Shown here piece after piece: positions 36,869 to 48,652 of a stretch of DNA of 64,000 nucleotides. Every line of letters begins with the position of its first letter. Within the stretch, counting starts at the first letter, position 1. Below the pieces are notes generated by a model. That model was not told the DNA's origin, made no database searches, and was given only the letters and a program-made list of their open reading frames with translations. A program made the translations under genes and the position numbers. The stretch is from the NCBI RefSeq assembly GCF_014879975.1, contig NZ_CP062501.1, positions 1,736,001 through 1,800,000 of the forward strand. Reading direction: 5' to 3'. Source of the DNA: Vibrio bathopelagicus. Its GTDB lineage: Bacteria; Pseudomonadota; Gammaproteobacteria; Enterobacterales; Vibrionaceae.

Positions 36869-38242
36869 ATGCAAATGCCATGCGTAAATACATTGAGTCG
36901 TTGGCTCTTTAAAGGCTCTGTAGCAACAGTTTTAATTACCTGTGCTAGCTGGAGTTCTATCTCAGCAGCCAATGATAAATTTGAAGGGATCCCAGGAGAA
37001 AGAACGTGTTTCTTCCGTTATGGTCCCGTCTCTGCTGACCCGTATATCAACGTTGCCTACCCCGATGCAGCAGTTAAGTATTGGGGATCAGCTTTTACTG
37101 TACCTGATGGTGCCAAGCTCAGGTTAGAAGGGCAATTCCCACATTCTCGCTACATGTCGTTCATTAGCTATGATGACCGTGGAAGACCGGTGCAATCTTT
37201 ACCCGACTATATGATAAAACCCAACCAAAGCAGCGTGAACCCTTTCAGAGAAGGCAGCCAGCGCGACAGCGTTCTTAGAAGCTATCAAGTCAATATTCTC
37301 GACTCTCAACCAAAAACAGATTACACCGCAGGCCAAATACGTGATGGTGCAGAAATGGATGAACTGCACACGCCGAAATCTTCAGCTAATCAGCAGGTGA
37401 TCATTTACCGTATCTACGCAAAAGACGAAAACAGTGATGGCACTGGGAATACAGCATTACCTCAGCCAGTCGTCACTCTAGCTTCAGGAAAGGAACTTCG
37501 CGGGCAAGAAGCGTGTGATTCTCTGCAAAGTACACAACCGTTAAAAGCTCAATTAAATGCATTGGGGATCCCTGTAGAGAAATATCGAGAACTGGTGTCA
37601 CAACCCAACAAGCCAGCAGGCTTCCCCGCGACCAACCCATCGACTTGGCACATTCAACTCGACCGAGAAAGCTTGTTAGGCATCTACACTGGGAAAGTCA
37701 ATCCTGAAGCTCGCCGTAGCACGGGTGGCTTCTACCCCAACCTTGATAACAATTACATTAGAACCGTCGTCAATCGCAAACATGGCCCTGTATTTGTCCT
37801 CAGAGCGAAAGCACCTGTGACGCCAAAAACTTTCCATGGCGTTAAAAAGATGACCAAAGGTGACCTTCGTTATTGGTCGGTCTGCTCGAATAAAGGCTTC
37901 GCTGTAACCAAAGTCAACGACTGCCTTTACGATGAAGCTATTCCGGTGGACAAAGACGGGTATTACACTGTCGCCGTGAGTCGCGCCGCCGACAGGCCAC
38001 GTAACGCTTTTGCCCAATGTGGCGTAGGTTGGTTACCAATGGCAGACGATGGTGATGGCATTATTGATGAAGATGCATCGATTGTTCAAATCCGTCACAT
38101 GCTCGCAGCGCCGGAGTTTAGCCACGCCATCCAAAACATCCAGCAAGACAAAGATATCGCCCCGGTGATGGGGGAATACTACCCAAGAACCTTCTATACC
38201 ACGACCAACAACTTCGAGCTGATGATCCCTTGCTCAGGGTAG
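36869..38242 (+). CDS. Exported protein of unknown function
   Basis: The 457 residues start with an export signal (hydrophobic GSVATVLITCASWSSISAA, cleavage about residue 34). The mature protein has several Cys (RTCFFRYG, GQEACDSL, WSVCSNKGF, NDCLYDE, AQCGVGW, MIPCSG), suggesting periplasmic disulfides. Blocks such as LEGQFPHSRYMSFISYDDRG and YYPRTFYTTTNNFE recall large secreted DUF families found in marine bacteria and mycobacteria, but I do not name one. The Crp/Fnr gene is divergent and an outer-membrane-like protein follows, suggesting a regulated envelope unit. Confidence 0.7.
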   Translation: MQMPCVNTLSRWLFKGSVATVLITCASWSSISAANDKFEGIPGERTCFFRYGPVSADPYINVAYPDAAVKYWGSAFTVPDGAKLRLEGQFPHSRYMSFISYDDRGRPVQSLPDYMIKPNQSSVNPFREGSQRDSVLRSYQVNILDSQPKTDYTAGQIRDGAEMDELHTPKSSANQQVIIYRIYAKDENSDGTGNTALPQPVVTLASGKELRGQEACDSLQSTQPLKAQLNALGIPVEKYRELVSQPNKPAGFPATNPSTWHIQLDRESLLGIYTGKVNPEARRSTGGFYPNLDNNYIRTVVNRKHGPVFVLRAKAPVTPKTFHGVKKMTKGDLRYWSVCSNKGFAVTKVNDCLYDEAIPVDKDGYYTVAVSRAADRPRNAFAQCGVGWLPMADDGDGIIDEDASIVQIRHMLAAPEFSHAIQNIQQDKDIAPVMGEYYPRTFYTTTNNFELMIPCSG

Positions 38243-38282
38243 TCCTCTCCAGCTGAATAACCAATTAATAAAACTATGAAAT

Positions 38283-38302
38283 GGCAGGTTCCCCGCCTGC
38301 CA
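38283..38302 (+). repeat. Hairpin between the exported-protein genes
   Basis: GGCAGG and CCTGCC pair around a C-rich loop, just after the first stop and 37 bases before the next ATG. There is no T-run; it may be a processing or partial-attenuation element. Confidence 0.4.
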
Positions 38303-38338
38303 TCTATGACCGAATACCATCAATTTTCTGAGGTTGCC

Positions 38339-39037
38339 ATGCTACTTAAACTACTATCATTGTTGTCGCTCATGTCTATTCTTATACCGACACAAGCAGC
38401 GCAAACAGAAGAACTCGAACCAGAACTAAAACCAGAGCAAGGACAAATAGAAGACCTAGACGATCCTACCGCGCTGAGCTCATTTCTGGGAATACGAACA
38501 GGGACCAATGGATATGGTGCCATCGCGCAATTTGGATTCAACAGCCCCGACAGTGCATTGGGTCACAACAGCTTCATTCAATTTAAAGACGATTTTGAAA
38601 CCGTACATCTACGCCACTTTTCGATCTATAAACAAAGTGGAACGGGGTTGTTTGTCGATATGCAGCGCAACAATGCCAATGCGATTCCCGTTAACCGAGC
38701 TTCTGTTGGCGCCATCCAGATAATCCCTATCTCAGAGAAACTTAGGATTAACCCTGCCCTTCTATATGGCGAAACGTGGACAGACGATAAGCAAGCTCGA
38801 AAGATGCTGTTTCCAGATACATCGATTGTGACCTTGTATACCTTTATTCGCTGGCAAGTCGCCGACGACTGGTTCGTCAACTTGGTGCCCCAATATACCT
38901 ACAGCGTAAATGGACGAAAGATTCGCTTATTTGAACTCGTCACTCAAGTGGGTCACAACATTACTAAAGAAACGAGCATGGCGATAAATACCGATGAAGA
39001 CGACAACTTTTGGTTAACACTAAAGCACGCCTTTTAA
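38339..39037 (+). CDS. Exported beta-rich protein, probably outer-membrane channel-like
   Basis: The start is ATG 38339 with TGAGGT six bases upstream; the in-frame ATG at 38276 precedes a hairpin and no signal. The 232 residues begin with a signal peptide (MLLKLLSLLSLMSILIPTQAA) and an acidic Pro/Glu stretch. Alternating hydrophobic strands follow (GYGAIAQFGFN, VHLRHFSIYKQ, TLYTFIRWQVADDWFVNLVPQYTYSV) and the protein ends in aromatic KHAF, the usual C-terminal signature of outer-membrane barrels. The family is not recognised. It is probably co-transcribed with the preceding exported protein. Confidence 0.65.
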   Translation: MLLKLLSLLSLMSILIPTQAAQTEELEPELKPEQGQIEDLDDPTALSSFLGIRTGTNGYGAIAQFGFNSPDSALGHNSFIQFKDDFETVHLRHFSIYKQSGTGLFVDMQRNNANAIPVNRASVGAIQIIPISEKLRINPALLYGETWTDDKQARKMLFPDTSIVTLYTFIRWQVADDWFVNLVPQYTYSVNGRKIRLFELVTQVGHNITKETSMAINTDEDDNFWLTLKHAF

Positions 39038-39202
39038 GTCTGACTATGGTAAAACCGTTGAGCTTAACGTTACTTTCGCTAAACACTTGTAAATCATTCC
39101 ATTTTTGGAAAAATAAATTACGTAGATGTACTGGAACTTTTTCCTATTAATAAGTGACCAATACTGAAAATAAGAATCAAATGGTACCCAGAGAGTCCAA
39201 AA

Positions 39203-40159
39203 ATGCATAAAAATAACTTCGAAATCCTTCAAAACTACTTAGAGTCTCAAATCATTGGTCAGCAAGAGCTCGTTAAGCAACTGATGATCGCCTTATTGGC
39301 AGATGGTCATATTCTTGTCGAAGGGCCTCCAGGGTTGGCAAAAACCCGCGCGGTAAAGTCGCTGGCTGACTGTGTCGAGGGAGATTTTCATCGTATTCAA
39401 TTTACCCCCGATCTATTGCCTGCCGACCTAACTGGTACCGATATTTTCCGTCCAGAAACCGGAGAGTTCACTTTCCAATCTGGGCCTATTTTTAACTCGC
39501 TTATTCTAGCGGATGAGATCAACCGTGCTCCGGCGAAAGTACAAGCAGCAATGTTAGAAGCGATGGCCGAGAAACAGGTGACCGCAGGTCGAAAAACCTA
39601 TGCGCTACCTGATCTGTTTTTGGTGATGGCAACGCAAAACCCAATTGAACAAGAAGGTACTTACCCGCTACCAGAAGCTCAGTTAGACCGTTTCTTGCTG
39701 CATTTAGAAGTGGCTTATCCAGACATGGAAAGTGAGCTGGAGATCTTGCGCCTAAACAGAGGCGAAGCGCAAGGCAATCAACCTGTTCAACCAGAGCCTA
39801 TTTCTCAACAAACTATCTTCGAAGCCCGCCAAGAAGTGCTCAACACTCACATGGCAGATACCATCGAGCAGTACATTATTCGACTGGTTATGGCGACTCG
39901 CCAACCTAAGCAATACAGCGACCAACTTGATCAATGGTTAGACATGGGTGTCAGCCCGCGTGCAACCATTGCGTTAGACCGTTGTGCCCGCGCTCATGCT
40001 TGGCTTGCTGGCCGCGACTATGTTACTCCACAAGATGTTCAAGCGATGGCATTCCCTGTATTACGCCACCGCCTGCTTCGTAGCTACCACGCACAAGCGG
40101 AAGGGGTCACTGCAAATCAAGTGATCGCACACCTTATATCACTGGTTGGTAGCGCATAG
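39203..40159 (+). CDS. MoxR-family AAA+ ATPase
   Basis: The 318-residue cytosolic ATPase has Walker A GPPGLAKT (41-48), Walker B ILADEINRAP (101-110), sensor 1 MATQNP and the lid region with SPRATIALDRCARAHAWL. MoxR ATPases act as chaperones with VWA-domain partners, and this is the first gene of such an operon: DUF58, DUF4381, two VWA proteins and a BatD-like protein follow with overlaps or tiny gaps. The operon has been linked to stress or oxygen tolerance and envelope maturation in other bacteria. The promoter probably lies in 39044-39202. Confidence 0.95.
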   Translation: MHKNNFEILQNYLESQIIGQQELVKQLMIALLADGHILVEGPPGLAKTRAVKSLADCVEGDFHRIQFTPDLLPADLTGTDIFRPETGEFTFQSGPIFNSLILADEINRAPAKVQAAMLEAMAEKQVTAGRKTYALPDLFLVMATQNPIEQEGTYPLPEAQLDRFLLHLEVAYPDMESELEILRLNRGEAQGNQPVQPEPISQQTIFEARQEVLNTHMADTIEQYIIRLVMATRQPKQYSDQLDQWLDMGVSPRATIALDRCARAHAWLAGRDYVTPQDVQAMAFPVLRHRLLRSYHAQAEGVTANQVIAHLISLVGSA

Positions 40160-40169
40160 GGATACGCGC

Positions 40170-41096
40170 ATGAATAATCAATTACCCAACCATAGTGACG
40201 GTGTCACGTTAAATTTGGACGAACTACTGCAATACAAAGCGCAGTCTGTTCGCTGGTTGCCTCCAGCCAGAAGCCTTTGGTCACAACTTAACGGCCAACA
40301 CGAGAGCAACCGCAAAGGGCGCGGAATGAATTTCTCTGAAGTTCGCCAATATCAGGCGGGCGACGATATCCGCAGCATTGATTGGCGCGTCACGGCGAGA
40401 ACTGGCAAAGCGCATACCAAGTTGTTTTCTGAAGAAAGAGAACAGCCTGTGATTTTGTTCTTAGATCTGTCGAGCAGTATGATTTTCGGCTCAACCTTGC
40501 TGCTTAAATCAGTTCAACTCGCGCACTTTGCCAGCCAACTTTGTTGGTTAACCGTCGCTCAAAAAGACCGTATTGGCGCAGTGATAGATACTGGCCAAGA
40601 GATCATTGAGATTAAACCAAGTGCTAGCAACCATGCTCCGCTGCGTATTTTACAAAAAGTCATAGAAATCAATAACGCAGCGCTGACCAACCAAGACAAT
40701 CACAGCGACACAACCTTAGAGCATGGATTGAAGTCTCTTCACCAGCTTTGCCCGAAAGGCAGCGATATCATTATGCTTAGTGATTTTGTTCGTTATAACG
40801 AAAGTAATTACTCACTTATCAATCAAATACGTCGACATAATCGAGTTCGCTTAGTGCATTTTTACGATCCATTAGAACAAGGTGTTACTGCATTCAAAGG
40901 TTCAAAACAGATCACCGATGGCAATAAAACCCAATGGTTTAACTTTTCATCAAACAGGGAAAAGGAAAAGCTCAGTCACGCATTTGAGCAGAAACAACAA
41001 CAGCTTATGAAAATGAGCCTTTCTCTCGCGATCCCATACAGTTCATTGTCTTGTGCGCAATCGTTAATGAGCCAAGTATCAGGAGTTCAGTCATGA
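40170..41096 (+). CDS. DUF58 protein, MoxR partner
   Basis: The start is ATG 40170, after AGGGATACGCGC; the longer TTG reading from 40146 overlaps moxR. The 308-residue protein carries the DUF58 core RKGRGMNFSEVRQYQAGDDIRSIDWRVTAR (written in two halves here: RKGRGMNFSEVR and YQAGDDIRSIDWRVTAR, about residues 50-80), then a degenerate VWA-like fold (ILFLDLSSSMIFG with DxSxS). It is probably soluble and bound to the MoxR ATPase. It ends with TGA overlapping the next ATG in ATGA, so it is translationally coupled to the DUF4381 gene. Confidence 0.92.
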   Translation: MNNQLPNHSDGVTLNLDELLQYKAQSVRWLPPARSLWSQLNGQHESNRKGRGMNFSEVRQYQAGDDIRSIDWRVTARTGKAHTKLFSEEREQPVILFLDLSSSMIFGSTLLLKSVQLAHFASQLCWLTVAQKDRIGAVIDTGQEIIEIKPSASNHAPLRILQKVIEINNAALTNQDNHSDTTLEHGLKSLHQLCPKGSDIIMLSDFVRYNESNYSLINQIRRHNRVRLVHFYDPLEQGVTAFKGSKQITDGNKTQWFNFSSNREKEKLSHAFEQKQQQLMKMSLSLAIPYSSLSCAQSLMSQVSGVQS

Positions 41097-41578
41097 ATCA
41101 ACCTCTCGACTTGAGCCCTATCATTACGCCAAGCGCACCGTCATGGTGGCCTTTGGCATGGGGTTGGTGGGCTGTGATTATCACGGCCATTGTTGTGATC
41201 GCCTTAGTGCTTTTCATTGTAAAACGCAGACAAAAAAAACAGCACGCGAAGAACGAAGCACTTGCTTGCTTTCGTAATAGTCAGTCTTCAAATACCTTGT
41301 CTCCGAGCGAAGCTCAAGACATCGTTCGTCAGGCAGCACTGAGCTATTTCCCACGCGAAAAAGTGGCAGGCTTGTCTGGTGATGATTGGTTGACGTTCTT
41401 AGATGCGCAATTGGCAAAGCCGTTATTCGCCGCAAAGCAATCGCAATGGCAACAAGTGCTCTACCAAGATGCAGCCCTAATGAGCGACGAACAGAAAAAG
41501 GCTCAACAACAATTGGTTAATGACTGCGAAACCTGGCTTCGTAAAGCCCTTCCTCCAAAACGAGGTCGTTATGAGTGA
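41093..41578 (+). CDS. DUF4381 membrane protein
   Basis: From ATG 41093 (AGGAG 7 bases upstream) the product is 161 residues. It has one N-terminal helix (about 20-45, WWAVIITAIVVIALVLFIV) and a Lys-rich cytosolic helical domain (RRQKKQHAKNEALACFR; YFPREKVAGLSGDDWLTFLD). This matches DUF4381 proteins that always sit between DUF58 and VWA genes. Its TGA at 41576-41578 overlaps the next start at 41571, so all are coupled. A structural role in the MoxR/VWA complex is inferred from context only. Confidence 0.88.
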   Translation: MNQPLDLSPIITPSAPSWWPLAWGWWAVIITAIVVIALVLFIVKRRQKKQHAKNEALACFRNSQSSNTLSPSEAQDIVRQAALSYFPREKVAGLSGDDWLTFLDAQLAKPLFAAKQSQWQQVLYQDAALMSDEQKKAQQQLVNDCETWLRKALPPKRGRYE

Positions 41579-42555
41579 TTTTCTAAATATAGGTCTACTA
41601 GATGTGGAGTTCGTTTGGTGGTGGATGCTGTTCCTAGCGCCCTTGCCGATCCTTGTTTACTTATTCTCACCAAAATCAGAATCAAGCAGCGCTCTAAGGC
41701 TTCCGTTTTTGCCCGAGGACAGCAATACCCAAACACCGAGCAGCCGCTTACCCAAAGCCTTGTCGATCATCATCTGGCTTTTATTGGTAACGGCGATGGC
41801 ACGCCCAGTTTGGTACGGTGAACCGGTTGAGTTTCAGCCGAAACACCGAGACTTGATGCTGGTTGTCGACCTCTCCTACTCCATGAGCCAAGAAGACATG
41901 CAGTTCAATGGCGAGTACATCGATCGCTTATCTGCCGTGAAACATGTATTGAGTGACTTTATTGAGCGACGAAAAGGCGACCGAGTTGGACTGGTGTTAT
42001 TTGCTGATCACGCCTATCTGCAAACGCCTCTGACTTTGGACAGAGACACTCTGTCACAGCAACTCAACCAAGCCGTGCTAAGGCTGATTGGTAATCAAAC
42101 CGCGATTGGTGATGGTATTGGCCTTGCCACCAAAACCTTTGTTGACAGCGATGCCCCTCAACGTGTGATGATCCTACTCAGTGACGGAAGTAATACTGCG
42201 GGCGTATTAGATCCACTAGAGGCCGCAGATATTGCTAAGAAGTACGACGCGACGATTTACACCGTGGGTGTCGGTGCGGGTGAAATGATGGTCAAAGAGT
42301 TCTTCATGACTCGTAAGGTCAATACTGCTCAAGACTTGGATGAACGCACCCTAATGGAAATTGCCAAACGCACTGGCGGTCAGTACTTCCGAGCGCGAGA
42401 CAGCAAAGAACTGGCAACGATTTACGACACCATCAATCAGTTAGAGCCCGTGACCAACGCCACTAAGATATGGCGACCGCAACAAGAATGGTTCGTATGG
42501 CCACTGTCTGCGGCAATGTTCTTCGCATTTATGCTGTTAGCCATTAGGAGAAACA

Positions 42556-42563
<8 letters not shown>
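41571..42563 (+). CDS. BatA-like VWA-domain membrane protein
   Basis: From ATG 41571 (GAGG upstream) it is 330 residues. Two N-terminal helices (about 14-33 and 62-80) precede a VWA domain with an intact MIDAS (DLSYS, D100-S102-S104; later T in NQTAIGDG and D in LLSDGSNT), and one helix closes the chain (about 305-325). MIDAS proteins bind metal and partner proteins outside the membrane face. The next gene overlaps by 8 bases. Length and order agree with BatA of the aerotolerance operon. Confidence 0.93.
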
Positions 42564-44472
<1,909 letters not shown>

Positions 44473-44474
44473 CC

Positions 44475-46157
44475 ATGCGATTTTTAAACAAGCCATTTTT
44501 ATCAATACTACTGACACTGCTAATCGGTGTTTTCTCGTCATATTCTGTATTAGCAGCGACAGCTGTTGCGAGTGTTTCGCAAAACAGTGTTACCAAAGAT
44601 GAAGTCTTCCTACTTAGAGTGGCGACCGATGAAAAAGTATCGTCCGGTGCTTTAGATCTAGCCCCCCTTCAGAAGGATTTCTACGTCGGCACCCCAAGCT
44701 TTGGGTCGTCGATGCGAATCGTAAATGGCAGCCGCACTGTGTCTAGCGAATGGAATATTACCCTTGCCCCACTTCGATTAGGCCGATTAGATATTCCTAG
44801 CTTTGATATTAAAGGGGCTAAAACTAAACCTATCACCATCAACGTTTCAGTTAATAAAGCCGCTCCAAAGCAGAGTGATATGGCCGAGTTTCAACTTAAT
44901 CTCAGTAAAGACTCACTCTACCCTCAAGAGGTCGCGGAGCTTGATGTAAAACTCATCATTAAGGCAGATCCTAGAAGACTGCAAGATCCTAAAATTGCAC
45001 CACCAAGTTCAGCGAAATTAGACGTCGAGCCGATTGGCGAATCGAAACAATTTCAAGATGTTATCAACGGACAAGAAGTCACAGTTGTTCAGCAATCTTT
45101 CCATATATCGTCACAGCAAGCAGGACAATTTCAGCTTCAAGGGCCAAAGTTAACTGGTGCAGTTGTTTACTCAACCAACAACTCAAGCACAACGCGCCTT
45201 TTCCAGCTCGACACGCCTGTTGAAACCTTAGATGTCACAGTAAATCCGATACCAAAAGGCTATCAAGGTGAGTGGTTACCAACATCGAACTTCAAGTTGA
45301 TTCAGAAATGGTCAGATAGCCAAGGCAACGAGCTGACAGATAGCAATACTTTAGGTGGCGACAAGCAGAATATTGAAATGGAAGCAGGTGATTCGTTAAC
45401 TCGTACCATCACAATGACAGCCAGCAACTTGACCCAGCATCAACTGCCAAAACTGAAGATCACCTACCCTAAATCGGTACGTGTTTATGAAGAGAAACCG
45501 CAATTTGGCACTACCCAATCCGGTAATGCTATCGTTGTGTATAAACAGGTTCTAATCCCTAAGGAATCTGGAGGCATCTCTCTGCCTGATGTTTCTCAAA
45601 CTTGGTTTAACACCGATTCGCAATCACAAGAGACCAGTAAAGCTCTTGGACTTGAGTTGTCGGTTCAGGCAAGTGATCGCGCGATCTCAAGCACGCCGCC
45701 TCCTGTGACAGAAACACCAACCAAACAAGCCAGCCCGACGATTGTTACCGTTGATACCCCTGGAATATGGCCTTACCTAACCGCGCTGTTCGCTGCCTTG
45801 TGGTTAATCAGTTCTACAGTTGCTTTCTACTTCTGGTCACGCCGCGGCACAACAGTAAAACCAAAGCGCCAAGATGAACATCAATCCGATACAGCCGAAG
45901 CGCTGATTACCGCGCTGAAAGCGAAAGATGGGGTGATGACGAGAACGTTGTTTGAGCAATGGAAAACAGAAAACTCAGACTTGAGTGGTGAAACGTTAGA
46001 AGCAATTGAAGCGGAGCTAACCAAGCTCAACCAAAGCCTCTATGCTGAAACTGGCTCACCAAGTCAGTCATGGGATCCAGCTCTAGCAATCAAAGCGGTT
46101 AAGAAGCCAAAACGCATCTCGAACAAAGCTCATAAGAGCACGTTAGAAAGGCTTTAA
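44475..46157 (+). CDS. BatD-like periplasmic membrane protein
   Basis: From ATG 44475 (a GTG at 44466 is also in frame) the product has 560 residues: a signal peptide (ending YSVLAATA), a long beta-rich periplasmic part of several hundred residues, and one C-terminal helix at about 430-455 (IWPYLTALFAALWLISSTVAFYFW). A cytosolic Lys/Glu-rich tail of about 100 residues with TPR-like helices completes it. This is the BatD pattern (also called an oxygen-tolerance protein). It is the last gene of the MoxR operon and ends before a strong bidirectional terminator. Confidence 0.9.
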   Translation: MRFLNKPFLSILLTLLIGVFSSYSVLAATAVASVSQNSVTKDEVFLLRVATDEKVSSGALDLAPLQKDFYVGTPSFGSSMRIVNGSRTVSSEWNITLAPLRLGRLDIPSFDIKGAKTKPITINVSVNKAAPKQSDMAEFQLNLSKDSLYPQEVAELDVKLIIKADPRRLQDPKIAPPSSAKLDVEPIGESKQFQDVINGQEVTVVQQSFHISSQQAGQFQLQGPKLTGAVVYSTNNSSTTRLFQLDTPVETLDVTVNPIPKGYQGEWLPTSNFKLIQKWSDSQGNELTDSNTLGGDKQNIEMEAGDSLTRTITMTASNLTQHQLPKLKITYPKSVRVYEEKPQFGTTQSGNAIVVYKQVLIPKESGGISLPDVSQTWFNTDSQSQETSKALGLELSVQASDRAISSTPPPVTETPTKQASPTIVTVDTPGIWPYLTALFAALWLISSTVAFYFWSRRGTTVKPKRQDEHQSDTAEALITALKAKDGVMTRTLFEQWKTENSDLSGETLEAIEAELTKLNQSLYAETGSPSQSWDPALAIKAVKKPKRISNKAHKSTLERL

Positions 46158-46211
46158 TTAACCAGCCATCTAAATAAGCAGAACGCTAGTTAAGCAGAGA
46201 ATCTAAGTAAA

Positions 46212-46266
46212 CAAAAAAACGAAGCCGTGATGACCACATTGTGATCATCACGGCTTCAGTCGTTTT
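46212..46266. terminator. Bidirectional terminator, MoxR operon and GGDEF gene
   Basis: GAAGCCGTGATGA (46221-46233) and TCATCACGGCTTC (46245-46257) form a perfect 13-bp stem with a T-run on the right and seven A on the left. Confidence 0.9.
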
Positions 46267-46292
46267 TAAGAGATGAAAAAATAAATGCCACA

Positions 46293-48449
46293 CTAAGTCA
46301 GTGGCGTCGCAACCTTTCTTCGCTTTAGAGCAGAGACAATTCGATTTCGCCCTGAGTCTTTGGCTTGATACAAAGCTTTGTCTGCCTTGCCATACAGCAG
46401 ATCGAAATCGAATTGATGCTGGTCTGAGGTTATCGACGCGTAACCAACAGATGCAGTTAAATACTGGCTGGTGCTGCTTTCACAATGAAGGATCTTCGCC
46501 TCTTCAATGCATTTTCTGATCGACTCTGCACGCTGTTTAGTTTCAGAGTGATGAGTGCCGATCATCAACAACATAAACTCTTCACCACCAATACGACAGA
46601 AAGTTTCCTTATCGCTATGAACATGAGCATTAAGTATCTTACCTATGGTGCGCAGAGCCGCATCACCCTCAGTATGGCCATAAACACTGTTGTATAAGCC
46701 AAAATGATCTAGGTCGACGAGGATCAATCCGAAAGTGACTTCATGTTGTGTGGCAAACGCCCCTTGGTCGTCACAATTTAGATCTTCTAAAACCTGCGAC
46801 AACATACGACGATTTCCAAGACGTGTCAGCGGGTCTAGCTTAGATATGATATCCAACTGCTCATTTGCTCGTTCAAGCTCTTGAGTGCGCTTACTGACCT
46901 CTTGTTCGAGGGTTTCATTAAGCTTTTTGAGCTCCTCTTGCGCCATGGTTCTCTGTAGCACCTCAGCTAAACTAGAAGCAAAGATACGTATCACCTCACG
47001 GAGCTGTGAGGTTAGGGGGCTTCGAGTCAGTAAATTATCTGCGGCAATAAACGCAATCGGCTCACCCGTATTGGTGGTGAGCATTGTCATTGCCGTCCAA
47101 CCTACACCCACAATATTGAAATCGTGATAAATAGGGACCGACTCTTCGAACGCGACTTGATTCGGGCAAGCGCGTGCTGCTGCGACAATGTCACGTTCCA
47201 CCAGCTCAGAGCGGTAATAGGACTCATCGACAATATCGCCTTTAATGTCAGTACCCCAAGTACCTTGCATGTAACTGCACTTTTTGTCTGTTAGGAAAAC
47301 AGCCAGTCGATCGATACCTAGATGTTGAATCGCAAAACTAACGGCGGACTTACATACTTCACTGACGCTATCGCATCGAGATAGCTCCACCATACTTGAG
47401 TGCAACATGCGTATATTTTGTTCTTGGCGCTTGCGAATGTAGATCTGAGAAAGCAGAGAGCCAAAGGATTCAAGCATCTGCTTTTGATAATTGGTGATGG
47501 GTGAACGGTGAATGTAGTTATCCATCGCAATCCATCCGACGGGTTTATCACCTTCACGTAAGATGAGCATTCCATTCCATCCCTGCCCGACCACTTTTCC
47601 TTCGGTGTAGAGTGGCGCTTGTTCAATAATGACTAAGTTGGTGTGGTTGTCAGACAGCGCCTCAATGTATTCGGCTTCAAGCTGGTGTAAATCATATTGA
47701 GTATGGTGCTCACTGTTTGTCTTACCAGACTCATCAGTGCCGTATGTCCCGCTAAAACAACGCTTTTTCATATCCAATAGCATGAAGATCGCACGATCAA
47801 ATCCTAACCGATCACGAACCGCCTCAACCGAGGCTTTATACAAGGCATCCAAAGAGTCAGGATTAGAAAGCTCTAATGCCACCTGATGAACCAGTTTCAT
47901 GTTCTCCACAAACAATTCACGAAGCTTTATTTCATCAAGGTACTGCGCTTCACGCGTGTCGCGGTGTTTGATCTCCAGCGCAGCGTTCTTTTCTGCACGA
48001 ATGCATTGCCAGCGGGCTGCTGCAAGTTGAAGAACATCAAGATCTTGGTCGAAGGTTTGGTTGATATACTGAGCATTGCAATTTTGAACAATTAAATAAG
48101 TTCTACAGGCAGGCGCGTTGTCGAGCATCATGATGAATGACTCTCCACCTAACACTTTCATGTGTTCCCACTTACAAGTGTTGATAGACATTGGGAGCAC
48201 GCCATCTGCGGTATCGAATTGAGAAACCCAAGGCCAAAACGTAGCAGGATAATTTGCCAGAGACGTTAGCTCTCCGTAAGAAAACAAGGGGAACGAATCG
48301 ACTTCTGGTATCGGTTCTACAAATATCCCCATCCCTTTTGGCGCAAGTACCTTAGCAAGATAACCAAAAAGAAATTCTGCCAATAAACGGTGATCGCGAG
48401 TAGCTGATATTTGTTTTGCAAAGGCTTTAACAGGCACGCTTCCGTCCAT
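46293..48449 (-). CDS. GAF-GAF-GGDEF diguanylate cyclase
   Basis: The 718-residue cytosolic protein has an N-terminal region of about 170 residues without clear family, two GAF-like sensor domains (about 185-330, ending with the GWIAMDNYI block, and about 355-505, ending AFIAADNLL), a coiled coil at about 510-540 and a GGDEF domain. The active site is GGEEF (621-625), with VDLDHFGLYNSVYGH as the metal and GTP-binding part, so cyclic-di-GMP synthesis is expected. The RxxD inhibitory site would fall 5 residues before the GG and is absent. The two GAF domains suggest regulation by a small ligand. It lies next to pst genes, as in V. cholerae chromosome II from memory. Confidence 0.92.
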   Translation of the reverse strand: MDGSVPVKAFAKQISATRDHRLLAEFLFGYLAKVLAPKGMGIFVEPIPEVDSFPLFSYGELTSLANYPATFWPWVSQFDTADGVLPMSINTCKWEHMKVLGGESFIMMLDNAPACRTYLIVQNCNAQYINQTFDQDLDVLQLAAARWQCIRAEKNAALEIKHRDTREAQYLDEIKLRELFVENMKLVHQVALELSNPDSLDALYKASVEAVRDRLGFDRAIFMLLDMKKRCFSGTYGTDESGKTNSEHHTQYDLHQLEAEYIEALSDNHTNLVIIEQAPLYTEGKVVGQGWNGMLILREGDKPVGWIAMDNYIHRSPITNYQKQMLESFGSLLSQIYIRKRQEQNIRMLHSSMVELSRCDSVSEVCKSAVSFAIQHLGIDRLAVFLTDKKCSYMQGTWGTDIKGDIVDESYYRSELVERDIVAAARACPNQVAFEESVPIYHDFNIVGVGWTAMTMLTTNTGEPIAFIAADNLLTRSPLTSQLREVIRIFASSLAEVLQRTMAQEELKKLNETLEQEVSKRTQELERANEQLDIISKLDPLTRLGNRRMLSQVLEDLNCDDQGAFATQHEVTFGLILVDLDHFGLYNSVYGHTEGDAALRTIGKILNAHVHSDKETFCRIGGEEFMLLMIGTHHSETKQRAESIRKCIEEAKILHCESSTSQYLTASVGYASITSDQHQFDFDLLYGKADKALYQAKDSGRNRIVSALKRRKVATPLT

Positions 48450-48627
48450 TGGCGATTAAGAGTGAAGCAAAAATACCGAAGCATTGATATGCAATCAATG
48501 TAACTAAAAATGAGATGTTAAGCGGGTCGCAATTTCAATTTTTACATTATCACAAGCATGAGAAGGACGACAAAAATGGGATTTTCTGCCCAAAATTTCA
48601 TCGACATTAGGACTTTTTTAGAGACAT
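48450..48627. other. Intergenic region, GGDEF gene / pstB
   Basis: No ORF with ribosome site is seen in the 48450-48771 gap. It contains the GGDEF promoter region and the pst terminator hairpin listed separately. Confidence 0.4.
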
Positions 48628-48652
48628 AAAAAAGCCCCACCTAAAGTGGGGC
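48628..48652 (-). terminator. pst operon terminator
   Basis: GCCCCAC and GTGGGGC pair around CTAAA; on the minus strand six T follow. It is 120 bases past the pstB stop. Confidence 0.85.
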
